A DNA stretch of 47,935 nucleotides from positions 1-47,935 of IMG/VR virus record IMGVR_UViG_3300024348_000072. One strand, written 5' to 3'. Positions 39,200 through 47,803 of this stretch are shown piece by piece. Origin of the DNA: a virus. Under the pieces are notes generated by a model. The model made no database searches and was not told where the DNA came from. It was given only the letters and a program-made list of their open reading frames with translations. Position 1 is the first letter of the stretch, and every line of letters begins with the position of its first letter. The position numbers and the translations under genes are program-made.

Positions 39200-39616
39200 C
39201 TATTTCAAACTTTCTTTCAACCTCACCAACGCCCTTTGTTTATGGGCCGGTGCTCTACTTGGGTTGAAACCTATCCGACGAAATCCGTCGAAGCCCATAG
39301 CATACGACAGATAGACCTGCTGCGGGGTGGGGTTGGGTATCCCGGCTTTCTTCAGACGGTCCATGTGCAAAGCCAGCAGCCAGCTCGCCAGCTGTCTGGC
39401 CAGCTGTGGGTCAGTTGTCCGAGGTATGGGTCTAAGCCCATTCAGGGACCTGAACCGGTTGGCGTCTTCCCATGCGGACGGCCAGATTTGCCAAGCCGTG
39501 ATGGCCCGGCCTCCGTCTCCTACGGCGGCGTGGTCCATGCGGGACTCGGTCATCCCTACGGCGGTCACCATCTTCTCGGACGGCATGGCCACAGCCAGAA
39601 GCAAAGCGGCAATCAT
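39200..39616 (-). CDS. Lytic transglycosylase / endolysin-type protein with N-terminal export signal
   Basis: A 138-residue protein. A short hydrophobic N-terminus (MIAALLLAVAMPS) could be a signal peptide or signal-anchor. The catalytic region VTAVGMTESRMDHAAVGDGG followed by ITAWQIWPSAWEDA matches the SLT/goose-lysozyme pattern, with E24 as catalytic acid (T-E-S) and a G...AWQI substrate-cleft motif. It cleaves peptidoglycan glycan strands, either for lysis or local wall opening. It sits in the early minus operon, not with the holin-like gene. Its ATG overlaps the upstream stop (ATGA). Confidence 0.8.
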   Translation of the reverse strand: MIAALLLAVAMPSEKMVTAVGMTESRMDHAAVGDGGRAITAWQIWPSAWEDANRFRSLNGLRPIPRTTDPQLARQLASWLLALHMDRLKKAGIPNPTPQQVYLSYAMGFDGFRRIGFNPSRAPAHKQRALVRLKESLK

Positions 39617-39810
39617 TCGGTTCGGATACCAAAGGTATCGTTGCGGACGAACTTGAATTGGTCCGAGGTGAAGTGCCGGAGCACGCCGTCCTTGTCCAGC
39701 ACGATGGCGAACACGTCGTTTGAGAACGTGCCTCCGTCACGGACATAGATGAGCATGCCGTAGCCGATAGGCGTCTCGACCGGCATGGGGTTGCGAAACT
39801 CGTGTATCAT
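39613..39810 (-). CDS. 65-residue protein of unknown function
   Basis: Beta-rich small protein (PIGYGMLIYVRDGGTFSNDV, then VLRHFTSDQFKFVRNDTFGI). ATG 39810 overlaps the TGA of the 49-codon gene (ATGA), which decides this start over ATG 39825. It is coupled to the transglycosylase by another ATGA overlap. No family recognised; such proteins occur beside early phage genes. Confidence 0.7.
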   Translation of the reverse strand: MIHEFRNPMPVETPIGYGMLIYVRDGGTFSNDVFAIVLDKDGVLRHFTSDQFKFVRNDTFGIRTE

Positions 39811-39956
39811 TTGTGGGGTTTCCATTTGTTGCGGGCGAACAGGGACGCCCACATGTCTGCCGTCTGCTTGCCATGCGTGGCGACGACCTTCTTTTCGTGT
39901 GGTGTCTGCATCTTGAGTCCGGGCTTCAAGACTTCGGGCCTACGCTTTTGTTTCAT
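39807..39956 (-). CDS. 49-residue basic protein
   Basis: ATG 39956 to TGA 39807, overlapping genes on both sides (17 bp upstream, 4 bp downstream). Product MKQKRRPEVLKPGLKMQTPH, then VVATHGKQTADMWASLFARN and a basic tail. No family recognised. The coupled overlaps support translation. Confidence 0.6.
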   Translation of the reverse strand: MKQKRRPEVLKPGLKMQTPHEKKVVATHGKQTADMWASLFARNKWKPHK

Positions 39957-40536
39957 TGTCGGCTTTAAGGCGGTCAGCATCAGACTTTAAATCAGCCACC
40001 TCGGCCTTGAGGCGGGTCTGGTCATCAATCAAGGCGGCGACCTGTCTCTGCAAACCATAGACCTCGTTGTTGGCTTTCTGCCATTCACGCACAAGCCTGT
40101 CCTCGTTCTCCTTTTCCATCTGAAGGTCGGAAGTCAGCCGCTCGACCTCGGCCTTGAGGCGTTCAATGCGGTTTTTCTGATGTTCACAGCATTTCTGAAG
40201 AATGTCGCCTTCCTTGTAATCGTCATTCCTCATACGCATTACTTCTTCCTTTAGTTTTGCATTTTCGTCGAGCAGATGACGATACATTTCTGCTCTGACA
40301 AAATCTGTTGAATGGCCCTTGGTCAGCCGCTCGACCTCGGCCTTGAGGCTATCGCACTCGACTGCCAGCACGCTGTTCTCCGCTTGGCGGGCTTGGCACT
40401 CGGCCTTGAGGCGGGCGTTCTCGGCACGCTCGAACTTGACGACCTCCCACAGGTTGTCTGCCCGGCACTTCTCATGGTGGAGTTGGAGTCGGAGTTCGAT
40501 GACTTCGTTGTCGTTGGTGTAGTTGTCTGGGTTCAT
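39940..40536 (-). CDS. Long coiled-coil protein
   Basis: A 198-residue protein that is almost entirely heptad-like, with recurring LKAEVERL/LKAEV units (AENARLKAECQARQAENSVL; KNRIERLKAEVERLTSDLQM; DQTRLKAEVADLKSDADRLK). It probably forms a dimeric rod. Function unknown; possible scaffolding or inhibitor role in the early operon. ATGA overlap with the upstream 66-residue gene. Confidence 0.75.
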   Translation of the reverse strand: MNPDNYTNDNEVIELRLQLHHEKCRADNLWEVVKFERAENARLKAECQARQAENSVLAVECDSLKAEVERLTKGHSTDFVRAEMYRHLLDENAKLKEEVMRMRNDDYKEGDILQKCCEHQKNRIERLKAEVERLTSDLQMEKENEDRLVREWQKANNEVYGLQRQVAALIDDQTRLKAEVADLKSDADRLKADNETKA

Positions 40537-40733
40537 TGGTTTGGGTTAAGTTTCTTTTTGAGTTCGATGTTCTGGAGTTCGACTACCTGCACCTGTGCAG
40601 ACAGACGTGCGGACTCACGCATGAGCCAATAGATAAACCCACGCGTCACGGTAATCTTGTCCGAGTCCTTGTTGTAAGGGTCCGTGTAGTGGTCGCCGAC
40701 CTTCTTAGGGACGGTCCAATCTTCGTCAGGCAT
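40533..40733 (-). CDS. 66-residue protein with C-terminal helix
   Basis: Start MPDEDWTVPKKVGDHYTDPY; second half is a long helix (RESARLSAQVQVVELQNIEL) that could pair with the neighbouring coiled-coil protein. No family recognised. It overlaps the HTH gene by 8 bp and the coiled-coil gene by 4 bp. Confidence 0.65.
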   Translation of the reverse strand: MPDEDWTVPKKVGDHYTDPYNKDSDKITVTRGFIYWLMRESARLSAQVQVVELQNIELKKKLNPNQ

Positions 40734-40953
40734 CGGAGCGAGGACGCTTGGGTCCCATCTGGGGTTTGGGAACGGGGAGCCCGTTCTTCTTGCACCAGCG
40801 GTAGATGCGGTTGCGTCCGATGCGGTGCCTGTCTTCGATGGCCCGGATAGAGCCGGTCCGTAGGGCGGACTCGTAAAGCGTCCGCAGCATGTTGTGCTGC
40901 TGGTCGTCTGTCATCCGCTCGAAGGCGGAAGACTGTCTGGTCTTGTTGCTCAT
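40726..40953 (-). CDS. Small helix-turn-helix protein
   Basis: A 75-residue protein with a helix-turn-helix pattern: GSIRAIEDRHRIGRNRIYRW followed by CKKNGLPVPKP, similar to resolvase/transposase-type or Fis-like HTH units. It may be a transcription regulator or DNA-binding accessory. It is coupled to the primase-helicase gene by ATGA. A second candidate, besides the 76-residue HTH protein, for binding the repeated operator. Confidence 0.7.
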   Translation of the reverse strand: MSNKTRQSSAFERMTDDQQHNMLRTLYESALRTGSIRAIEDRHRIGRNRIYRWCKKNGLPVPKPQMGPKRPRSDA

Positions 40954-43235
40954 TTGGTCTGGATGATGCGTTTGGTGTTGTTGTCGTAGGAGAAGTTATC
41001 CCAATTCGGGACGTCGAGGTAGGCACCGGACGAGAGTTCGGCACCGTCCGAGTCCGTGGCATAGTTGCCGGTCGGAATGTCGAGCCACTTCTTGTCCTTA
41101 GTTCCCTTGGCCGCACATGATACGACCACTTCCTTCATCATGAGCCTGCTGACAAGCGACTCGAACTCATGGGCACCGGTCTGTCTGAGCACCAGCGGGA
41201 GTTCCGAGCGTCGGCGATACACGCCTGACTTGGCGTTCTTGCCTTCGATGGAGTAGGGGTGGCCTCGCTCGGCGGCATGCCGGATGGCAAAGATGAGCCA
41301 AGCCTCACGCTCGCCCATGTTGATGGAGTTGAACAGGTCGTCCTTGGTCACGTCTGTCAGCAGGCCGGATGGCTGTCTCAGCAGGGTGAGTTCGCTGTCC
41401 AGCATCTCCGGGTTGTTCGCCTTGATGATGGCCAACTTCCACAGCATCCCACGCTTGGGGCTGAGTTTCATGGCCGTCATGCGACGCTCGTAGTCAGACG
41501 AGTGCCAGATGCCGATGACGGAACGGAAGGCCGCAGGCAACGCAGACGAGCCACGGACGGCGGCCTTCATGTCCTCTGTGTTGCGGATGGGTTCATCGCC
41601 CGGCTTGCGGACGTGGTGGGTGATGATGAGGGCGGAGCCGAGTTCACCGCAGACCTGCGAGGCCACACGGATGAACTCATTGATGACCGTGGCCGAGTTC
41701 TCCTCTCCGTGCATGACGGAGTTGAGCGTATCCATGACCACCAGACGAAGGTCCTTCAGTTGTCTGAGGTGGCCCATGAGTTCCATCCACTTCTTTGACG
41801 GGCGGGACTCCTGTGTCTTCGGGTCTTTGTCCACGAGTGCGAACGAACCTCCGGAGTTGATGAGGGGCAGGATGACAAGTTTGTCTGCGGCTGCGAACCG
41901 CATGCCGTCAGGGTCGATTTCGGTCAGACGGATGTGTAGTTCCTCTTGGTCGTCTTCGGTCGTGATGATGACCGCGGTGCCACCCTGCATGACATTGTGG
42001 CCACACCATGTCTGAGGTCCGCACGACTCGGTCGCAGCGACCTTGAGTGCGAGGTCCAGCATAAGGAAGGTCTTACCGGCACCGCCTTCGGCGACAAGCA
42101 TCTGGTGCTTGCCTGCGAGGACGACCTTATCGACGAGGAACTTACGCTTAGGTGGGGTGCCATGAGCCCAGCGGTGAGCCGCCCAAGCAAGCAGGCCCTG
42201 CCCTTCATCGGATACGATGGGTTTCTCGGGCTCCGGCATAGGTCCATGTGAGTGCAGGTCCTTGCGGAAGATGGCGTTGAACTCCTTGATGGCCCTTTGC
42301 AGGGGCCAAGGCGGGAGCATCTTGGCGTCCATCCAGCCGATGGTCCGCTCGAGGGCCTCCTGCTCGGTGAGTTCGCCTCGCCTTACCGCTGTGATGAACA
42401 TGCCTGCGACCCGGGAGAACTGCGACCATCTGGTCATGTCTCCGTCGCCGCCTTCATGGACTTCATCGCTTAGGTTTAGAGCCCGAAACTCGCCCTGCTG
42501 CGTGTCCGCAGAGGTCCCCTTCTTCCGCTCCACGGCCTGGCCAGGCATCGGCTGCATCTGTCTGACTACATCAGACACATGCTCCGGGTGGTAGCCGTAG
42601 TCCTTGTTGTGCTCACGGATTTCGACGAGCGTCATCTTGCCGTTCTTGCCGTGGACGGAACCTGCCAGACGGATAGGCTGGTGGGCCCGACCGTAGGGGT
42701 TGGACTCGACGCCCTTGCCGAACTGAGGGTCGCCACCGACCTTGGCGGCGAGTTCATCACGGATGCCTACGACCTCGGCTGTTTCGCCGGGACGCCGGGA
42801 CAGGCCGAAGTAGACGTGCAACTTGTCCTTGCCCTGCTCCGTCTGACCACCGGATGCGACCACCATGGTCGGCTCCATACCGGCTTTGCGGATGTGGTCC
42901 ACGGCACCCCAAGGGTTGCCGCTATCAATGTCGCAACAGACGGTGTCAAAGCGAATGACGTTCGATGACGTAGCCTCCGGCTGGGACAGCACGGCGGGAA
43001 CGACGAACGCACCGATGCCGTGGGAGTTCCACCGCAGGACATGCTGGTAGACCACTTGGGCGAGGTTATCTGGGCAGTCGAGGGCTGGCTGGATGAGGAT
43101 GTTCTCAGCGAACACGCCCTCACGCTCGGTGCCCTTCTCGCCGATGCCACGCAGACATAGCCACTCGCCTGCGGCGAAAGGTGTCCTAAACAGCAGACCG
43201 AGGTGGTCGCTGACCGATTGAAAATGGGGGGTCAT
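40950..43235 (-). CDS. Primase-polymerase / RepA-like helicase fusion
   Basis: A 761-residue replication protein. N-terminal part resembles archaeo-eukaryotic primases (prim-pol): DxD in VCCDIDSG (D102, D104), KLHVYF (H140) and IRLAGSVHGK (about 188-197). C-terminal part is a RecA-fold RepA/AAA_25-type ATPase: Walker A AEGGAGKT (382-389), VIITTEDDQEE, Walker B LVVMDTLN (D502), and IITHHVRKPGDEP with RGSSALPAAFRSV. It probably primes and unwinds at the phage origin. As no phage DNA polymerase is present, elongation would use the host replisome. It lies in a tight operon, 1 bp from the upstream gene. Confidence 0.85.
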   Translation of the reverse strand: MTPHFQSVSDHLGLLFRTPFAAGEWLCLRGIGEKGTEREGVFAENILIQPALDCPDNLAQVVYQHVLRWNSHGIGAFVVPAVLSQPEATSSNVIRFDTVCCDIDSGNPWGAVDHIRKAGMEPTMVVASGGQTEQGKDKLHVYFGLSRRPGETAEVVGIRDELAAKVGGDPQFGKGVESNPYGRAHQPIRLAGSVHGKNGKMTLVEIREHNKDYGYHPEHVSDVVRQMQPMPGQAVERKKGTSADTQQGEFRALNLSDEVHEGGDGDMTRWSQFSRVAGMFITAVRRGELTEQEALERTIGWMDAKMLPPWPLQRAIKEFNAIFRKDLHSHGPMPEPEKPIVSDEGQGLLAWAAHRWAHGTPPKRKFLVDKVVLAGKHQMLVAEGGAGKTFLMLDLALKVAATESCGPQTWCGHNVMQGGTAVIITTEDDQEELHIRLTEIDPDGMRFAAADKLVILPLINSGGSFALVDKDPKTQESRPSKKWMELMGHLRQLKDLRLVVMDTLNSVMHGEENSATVINEFIRVASQVCGELGSALIITHHVRKPGDEPIRNTEDMKAAVRGSSALPAAFRSVIGIWHSSDYERRMTAMKLSPKRGMLWKLAIIKANNPEMLDSELTLLRQPSGLLTDVTKDDLFNSINMGEREAWLIFAIRHAAERGHPYSIEGKNAKSGVYRRRSELPLVLRQTGAHEFESLVSRLMMKEVVVSCAAKGTKDKKWLDIPTGNYATDSDGAELSSGAYLDVPNWDNFSYDNNTKRIIQTK

Positions 43236-43520
43236 TTACTCGACGTGCTTCTTGTGCAGGAAGGCAGGGGTGGGCTCACCGTACCACGAACCGGTGACAT
43301 TGAACTCCATGTATTCCACGGCCTCACGATAGTCCATGTCATCCCGGTCCATGAGGACCTTGATGCAGAGTTCATAGTCGTAGACGACGATAGGCATGCG
43401 GCCCGGCTGGTGTGCCGTGAAGCCGAGGACAGCCTTGCTGAAGCCGTCTGCGATGAGCATGCCCTCGAAGTCCGGGCCGAGGTCGTCTGCCTTCTTCTTA
43501 GGTTTCTTTACTTTAGCCAT
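43236..43520 (-). CDS. 94-residue conserved-type phage protein
   Basis: Basic N-terminus (MAKVKKPKKKADDLGP), then a compact region ending VVYDYELCIKVLMDRDDMDY and AVEYMEFNVTGSWYGE. This YDYE..C...LM.RD.M...EAVEYMEFNV pattern recurs in small phage early proteins of unknown function. It overlaps the nuclease gene upstream by 13 bp and abuts the primase-helicase gene. Confidence 0.7.
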   Translation of the reverse strand: MAKVKKPKKKADDLGPDFEGMLIADGFSKAVLGFTAHQPGRMPIVVYDYELCIKVLMDRDDMDYREAVEYMEFNVTGSWYGEPTPAFLHKKHVE

Positions 43521-44296
43521 GATGGGATGTTGTCGTTGGTATCGGTTGTAGGTTTAGGAGACTTGTGGCACCGGGTGGCGTAGTCGCAGAACTTGCAGCC
43601 GAAGTTGGCCGGGTCTTGTGAGAACTTGGTCAGTTCATCGGGCGTCTGAGACGAGATGATGCGGACGGCCTTGTCGATAAGTTGCTGGGCCGCGTAGGTG
43701 TCGAGGCGGATGACCTCTGCGTAGACATCGCCGGTGTCGCGGTTGAGGCAGGTGAACAGACAGAACTCAAGGTTGAGGTGAGCCATGTATGTCTGAGCCT
43801 GTGCCCAATAGACGAACTTGGACTCCTTGATACCCTTGGACACGACGTCCTTGAAGGACTTGGAACCGAGTGCCTTGTTCTCCCATAGGGCTGGCCACTT
43901 GATGCCGTCCATGTCTGGACCGCCGTGGATGATGCCGTCGAGGTGACCCTTTAGACGCCCCCCTGCGGCCTCGAAGCCGAACTGCTTGCCCTCCGGATTG
44001 TGCGTGACCAGCAGGAAGCCTGCGGCCTTGAGATACTCTGCCATACGGTCTTCGCCGTCGTGGCCCATGTCGAAGATGCGGATGGTCTTGCCCTTGAAGT
44101 CAGAGCCTTCATCCTTTGGCAGTTGGTGATACTCATAGCCGAGGGCACGCTCACAATGATGGCCCCAGCGGGACGCACCAAGATACTTGCGTGGTGCCTG
44201 CGACTTGTTCCTCTTGACGCAAGCGTCATCGAGAAGCGATGACAGCCTTTCACTCAAGCCGGGCGGCTTGGGCTTCTCTGCTGAGAAGATGCTCAT
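43508..44296 (-). CDS. Cas4/AddB-like PD-(D/E)XK nuclease with Fe-S-type cysteines
   Basis: A 262-residue RecB-type nuclease. The active-site motifs are GHLDG (D120) and WENK (E139, K141), then SKFVYWAQAQTYM (QxxxY helix). Four cysteines are placed as in 4Fe-4S nucleases: C48, then C234-x2-C237-x5-C243 (GCKFCDYATRC). The spacing equals the Cas4/AddB pattern. It probably acts as an exonuclease in recombination with the Sak4-like ATPase and ssDNA-binding protein of the same operon. ATG 44296 chosen; it overlaps the upstream gene by one base (TGATG). The frame is open further upstream without good sense. Confidence 0.85.
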   Translation of the reverse strand: MSIFSAEKPKPPGLSERLSSLLDDACVKRNKSQAPRKYLGASRWGHHCERALGYEYHQLPKDEGSDFKGKTIRIFDMGHDGEDRMAEYLKAAGFLLVTHNPEGKQFGFEAAGGRLKGHLDGIIHGGPDMDGIKWPALWENKALGSKSFKDVVSKGIKESKFVYWAQAQTYMAHLNLEFCLFTCLNRDTGDVYAEVIRLDTYAAQQLIDKAVRIISSQTPDELTKFSQDPANFGCKFCDYATRCHKSPKPTTDTNDNIPSWLK

Positions 44297-44496
44297 CAGT
44301 TGGACTTCCTGATTTGCTTCAGGGACTTGTGGTCCTCGATGAGCGTGATGAGCGTGTCGACCGAGATGGCGATGTAGCCTCCGCACTCATCCTTGTGCGA
44401 GGAGATTTGCTGGGCGGTGTCGTGGATTTCGTCGATGTATTTTTCCTCATCGTCCGGAGTCCACTTCTTGTTGTCGTTCTTCTTGGGGGGGTTCAT
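44296..44496 (-). CDS. 66-residue protein of unknown function
   Basis: Charged small protein (MNPPKKNDNKKWTPDDEEKY; YIAISVDTLITLIEDHKSL), mostly helical. No family recognised. It sits 7 bp after the helicase stop and overlaps the nuclease start by one base. Confidence 0.65.
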   Translation of the reverse strand: MNPPKKNDNKKWTPDDEEKYIDEIHDTAQQISSHKDECGGYIAISVDTLITLIEDHKSLKQIRKSN

Positions 44497-44503
44497 GACT
44501 TGG

Positions 44504-46138
44504 TTATTGTTGGAGGTTGTGAATGGTTTTGCAAATGCGTTCTTCGTTGAACTTCCAGGTCAGCCGACAGGCGGCCGAGTAGCGGTTCATGAGGTTCATC
44601 GGCCCGAGGCCGAGCAGGGAAAGTTGTTTGTCGGTGGCCGGTAGTTTGAGCCAAGACTTAGATTTGCGGGCCGCATCACGGTCGCCATGCTGACGCATGT
44701 AGTCGTCTGCAGACGCGATGCAGGTGACCCGTTCTTCAGACACGCACAGGACACGGATGCGTCCCTTCTCCACGGCCCCAAGGGCGGCGAAGCCCTTGTG
44801 GGTGCAGATGACCACGGCCCACGCAGACATGGCCGAGCAGACGGAAGCCGCACCATCCCACAGGTGGACCCACCGGAAGGGGCTTGCCTCGATGATTTCC
44901 ACCTCAGTCATGCCGAACGTCTCAAGGGACTCCCGTTCCTTTTCGTTGACCGGCTTTTTGCCGTATTCGTGTCCGCAGACAGGGCACTCCGTCAGCCATG
45001 CCGGGTGCTTTGTGCCACACTCCGGACACTCCTTCGGCACGGCTTCGGCCTTCTGGCGTTCTTCGATACGGATACCGGCGTCTATGTCGCCGTGCGTCAG
45101 GATACTATGACCAAAGTCGAGTATCAGACAGTCAGATTTGGTCTTTCCAGGGTACCGCTCTGGGTCGAGTTTCCTCAGACCACGTCCAATCATCTGTATC
45201 ATGGTGCTCTTATGTGAGCACGGACGCAGGAGTATTACGCACGATACTGGCTGGCAGTCCCAGCCCTCGGTGAGCACGGCTACGTTGACGACGACCTTGA
45301 ACTTACCCTTGTCAAAATCAGACAGGGTCTTGCGTCTGTCATGCTCAGACATCTCGCCGTGTACGACCCGAGCTTCCACTCCAGCTGCCGTAAAGTGATT
45401 GCAGACATCCTCGGCATGCACGATGGTGCTGCAGAACACGACTGTCTGGCGGTCTGAAGCCTTCGTATTCCACTCCCTGAACACGGCGTCGTTCACCACC
45501 TGCTTGTTCATGATGGACTCGACCTCGCCCATGTCGAAATCGTTGGCCGTCCGGCGGACCTTGGACAGGGAGTCCCCGAGTCCGCAGTCGATTACGAATG
45601 TCCGTGGCCTTACAAGGTGCCCCTCTGCGATGAGTTCGCCAAGGGTTACGGCGTCACAGACGTTGTTGAATACGGCCTGTAACCCCCTGCTATCGCCTCT
45701 TTCCGGGGTGGCGGTTACCCCGAAAACGGCCAGCCGGGGGTTCAGTTCCTTAGCCCGGCGGATGATTTTCTGGTATGACTCGGCGGCCACATGGTGGGCC
45801 TCGTCGATGACGAGCAGGTCAAAACTTGGCATCAAGGCCAGGTTGTTATCACGGGCCAGGGTCTGCACCATGGCGAACGTGGTGTCTGCGAACGTCTTGT
45901 TCTGTGCGTCACAGATAACGAATGGCTTTCCGGTCACACGCTTGTATGTCGTGGCGTTCTGGTCCACGAGTTCGTCGCGGTGCTGCAGCACGAGCACCTT
46001 GCCCCATCGGTCGCAGACAGCAGACAGCATCACCGTCTTGCCAGCACCGGTGGGTGCGATGGCGATGGTGTTGCCGTCAGCCTTGAGGGCTTTGACTGCT
46101 TTGTCTACAAGTTCAGACTGTCTTGGTCGCAGTATCAC
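44504..46138 (-). CDS. SF2 DEAH-type helicase with zinc ribbon
   Basis: A 544-residue superfamily 2 helicase. Motif I APTGAGKT (residues 28-35), motif II DEAH (112-115), motif III VTATP (141-145), motif VI QMIGRGLRK. The C-terminal part has a zinc ribbon with CPEC ... CPVC (about 380-400). Phage SF2 helicases of this kind work in replication or recombination. GTG start at 46138 with no Shine-Dalgarno; about 170 bp of non-coding sequence precedes it, so it may have its own promoter. Confidence 0.9.
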   Translation of the reverse strand: MILRPRQSELVDKAVKALKADGNTIAIAPTGAGKTVMLSAVCDRWGKVLVLQHRDELVDQNATTYKRVTGKPFVICDAQNKTFADTTFAMVQTLARDNNLALMPSFDLLVIDEAHHVAAESYQKIIRRAKELNPRLAVFGVTATPERGDSRGLQAVFNNVCDAVTLGELIAEGHLVRPRTFVIDCGLGDSLSKVRRTANDFDMGEVESIMNKQVVNDAVFREWNTKASDRQTVVFCSTIVHAEDVCNHFTAAGVEARVVHGEMSEHDRRKTLSDFDKGKFKVVVNVAVLTEGWDCQPVSCVILLRPCSHKSTMIQMIGRGLRKLDPERYPGKTKSDCLILDFGHSILTHGDIDAGIRIEERQKAEAVPKECPECGTKHPAWLTECPVCGHEYGKKPVNEKERESLETFGMTEVEIIEASPFRWVHLWDGAASVCSAMSAWAVVICTHKGFAALGAVEKGRIRVLCVSEERVTCIASADDYMRQHGDRDAARKSKSWLKLPATDKQLSLLGLGPMNLMNRYSAACRLTWKFNEERICKTIHNLQQ

Positions 46139-46212
46139 TTGAAAAAGGGTTGCCCCCGAGCAGAGGCCATCCCAAGTAGGCGTGCTCGGTTAGTCCGTAT
46201 TGGCCACAACAC

Positions 46213-46237
46213 AACGTGGAACCGACAAAACCACGTT
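46213..46237. repeat. Inverted repeat upstream of the helicase gene
   Basis: AACGTGG (46213-46219) and CCACGTT (46231-46237) around an 11-nt loop, in the 170-bp gap before the helicase. The A-run that follows on the plus strand is on the wrong side for a minus-strand terminator, so an operator is more likely. Confidence 0.45.
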
Positions 46238-46274
46238 AAAAAACCAACCGGATTGGGACTGTCGTAAGATTGTC

Positions 46275-46300
46275 TGTGCTGGGCTTGGGACTCCAGCACA
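46275..46300 (-). other. Hairpin after the ssDNA-binding protein gene
   Basis: TGTGCTGG (46275-46282) and CCAGCACA (46293-46300), an 8-bp stem with a 10-nt loop, starting 8 bp after the stop of the ssDNA-binding gene. There is no U-tract, so it would be a weak or stabilising hairpin. Confidence 0.5.
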
Positions 46301-46308
46301 TTCTTGGC

Positions 46309-46863
46309 TTAGAACGGGTTACCGTTCTTGGGCGTGGTGAGAAACCCCGGCTTACCGCCGAGGCTCGGCTGAGCAGACGGACCGGCGGAGCCTGACATGA
46401 CCTGCTTGAACTTGTCGGCGTAGCCGCTATCCGGGTTGGGAGAGTAGTAGTCCGACACGCTGTTCTTATCGGCGTGGCCGTCGTTGCCCTTCTTGATGCC
46501 GACCTTGATGGCCACCGTCTGACCGTTGAGGCCGTTGATGACGTCCTGAATGGTCGGGAAGCGACCATAGGACTCCTCGTTCCCGACGGTCACGAGGCCA
46601 GCGGCTTCGAGCATACGGACGAGGAACTTCTTCCCGAGTTTGCGGGCTTCCTCGCTGTTGCCCTCGAAGGACGGGTCCATGACGATGGACCAGACCTTGC
46701 GGCCGTTGAACTCACCGCCGACGAGCGTGAACTCGCAGTCGATGTAGCGGCTCCCGGTGTTCTGGGAGTTCTTGATGCCACGGACGTTGATGACCGCCTT
46801 AGCGGAGGTCTTGTCCGGGATGAGGCCGATGGACTGGCCTGCGGAGTCTTTGCTGGTGAACAT
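46309..46863 (-). CDS. DUF669-type ssDNA-binding protein
   Basis: A 184-residue protein. Core strands (SRYIDCEFTLVGGEFNGRKV; IQDVINGLNGQTVAIKVGIK) and a LGKKFLVRMLEAAG helix match the phage DUF669/SSB-like family. The C-terminal 50 residues are disordered and Gly/Pro/Ser-rich, though without the acidic tip of bacterial SSB. It lies between the Sak4-like ATPase and the helicase, as in other phage recombination modules. Leader AAACCAAAACCCAAGAACATC, no Shine-Dalgarno. Confidence 0.78.
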   Translation of the reverse strand: MFTSKDSAGQSIGLIPDKTSAKAVINVRGIKNSQNTGSRYIDCEFTLVGGEFNGRKVWSIVMDPSFEGNSEEARKLGKKFLVRMLEAAGLVTVGNEESYGRFPTIQDVINGLNGQTVAIKVGIKKGNDGHADKNSVSDYYSPNPDSGYADKFKQVMSGSAGPSAQPSLGGKPGFLTTPKNGNPF

Positions 46864-46884
46864 GATGTTCTTGGGTTTTGGTTT

Positions 46885-47772
46885 TTATTTGGTTTCCGCC
46901 TTGTTGTTGTTGGACACGTCGGCCGTAAGGCTGGTAATCAGCGTGGTGTCGAGTCGCTTGCCCTCGCGGATTTTCCGCATGAGCATGCCAAGGTCCGGGG
47001 CTTCGACACATTCGAGTCGGCCGGAGCGGTCTTTGGCGGGGTATCCCCATTCATTATCCTGTCTGCAGACGAAGGCACGCTGGACGCCGGTGTCGGTCTT
47101 GAACGTCTGGAGCGTGATGACTTGGTCGAAGATGCCCGGGAGTTCGCGTGCCGTAGCAGAGCCCTCAATCTGGGGGGTGTAGACGTCACGACCGAACTCG
47201 TCCTTCTCCTTGTCGAGGATGCCGACGAGGATGGTGGAACGGTCAGAGTGCTGGAGGTGGGTCAGCCAACGGATGAGTTCAGACTTGAGGGTGCCATAGG
47301 CGGCACGCTTGTCCAACTTACCATTCTTATCGGACATGGACGACGGCTGCGTCTGAGCCCACTCGAACGCCAGACGGCTGGCCACGGTGATGGAGTCGAC
47401 GTAGATGTTCTTGTATTTGGCGAGCGAGGCTGCGTCGCCAAAGGCCTCGTGTGCACACAGACGCTTGTACGTCTCGATGCCGTAGTGGCCGTTGGGGTCG
47501 CTGGGGTCCGGGCCGCAGATGAACAGGGTGAGAGCACGGCAGTATTCCCACGGATGGATGCCGAGGGCGGATGCCTGCTTGCGAACGTCGACGACGTCAC
47601 CGGCCCAGTCTTGGATGGCAAGAGTGCCAGCCTCGAGGTCGACGAACAGCGTGTCGTTCGGGTTGAGCGTGCGGGCCTGCGTCGTCTTGCCGACGCCGCT
47701 GGGACCGAACATGACGATGTTGACTTTGGGGACGACCTTGAGGCGGTCGTCGGCCTTGATGATGCCTTTCAT
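46885..47772 (-). CDS. RecA-fold ATPase, AAA_24 / Sak4-like
   Basis: A 295-residue ATPase with Walker A GPSGVGKTT (23-31), the acidic strand LFVDLEAGT and a Walker B-like NIYVDSIT (D126), followed by TILVGILDKEKDEFGR. This fits the phage AAA_24/Sak4 group, single-strand annealing or RecA-like recombinases that work with SSB. Neighbours (DUF669 ssDNA-binding protein, Cas4-like nuclease) support a recombination role. The C-terminal 25 residues are disordered. Leader CCATCCACACACAACAC, no Shine-Dalgarno. Confidence 0.85.
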   Translation of the reverse strand: MKGIIKADDRLKVVPKVNIVMFGPSGVGKTTQARTLNPNDTLFVDLEAGTLAIQDWAGDVVDVRKQASALGIHPWEYCRALTLFICGPDPSDPNGHYGIETYKRLCAHEAFGDAASLAKYKNIYVDSITVASRLAFEWAQTQPSSMSDKNGKLDKRAAYGTLKSELIRWLTHLQHSDRSTILVGILDKEKDEFGRDVYTPQIEGSATARELPGIFDQVITLQTFKTDTGVQRAFVCRQDNEWGYPAKDRSGRLECVEAPDLGMLMRKIREGKRLDTTLITSLTADVSNNNKAETK

Positions 47773-47803
47773 GTGTTGTGTGTGGATGGGAAAGAAACCC
47801 GCC

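Noticed and set aside
46201-46240. AACGTGG/CCACGTT hairpin as a terminator
   Set aside because: The homopolymer run lies on the 5' side for minus-strand transcription, and no plus-strand gene ends there.
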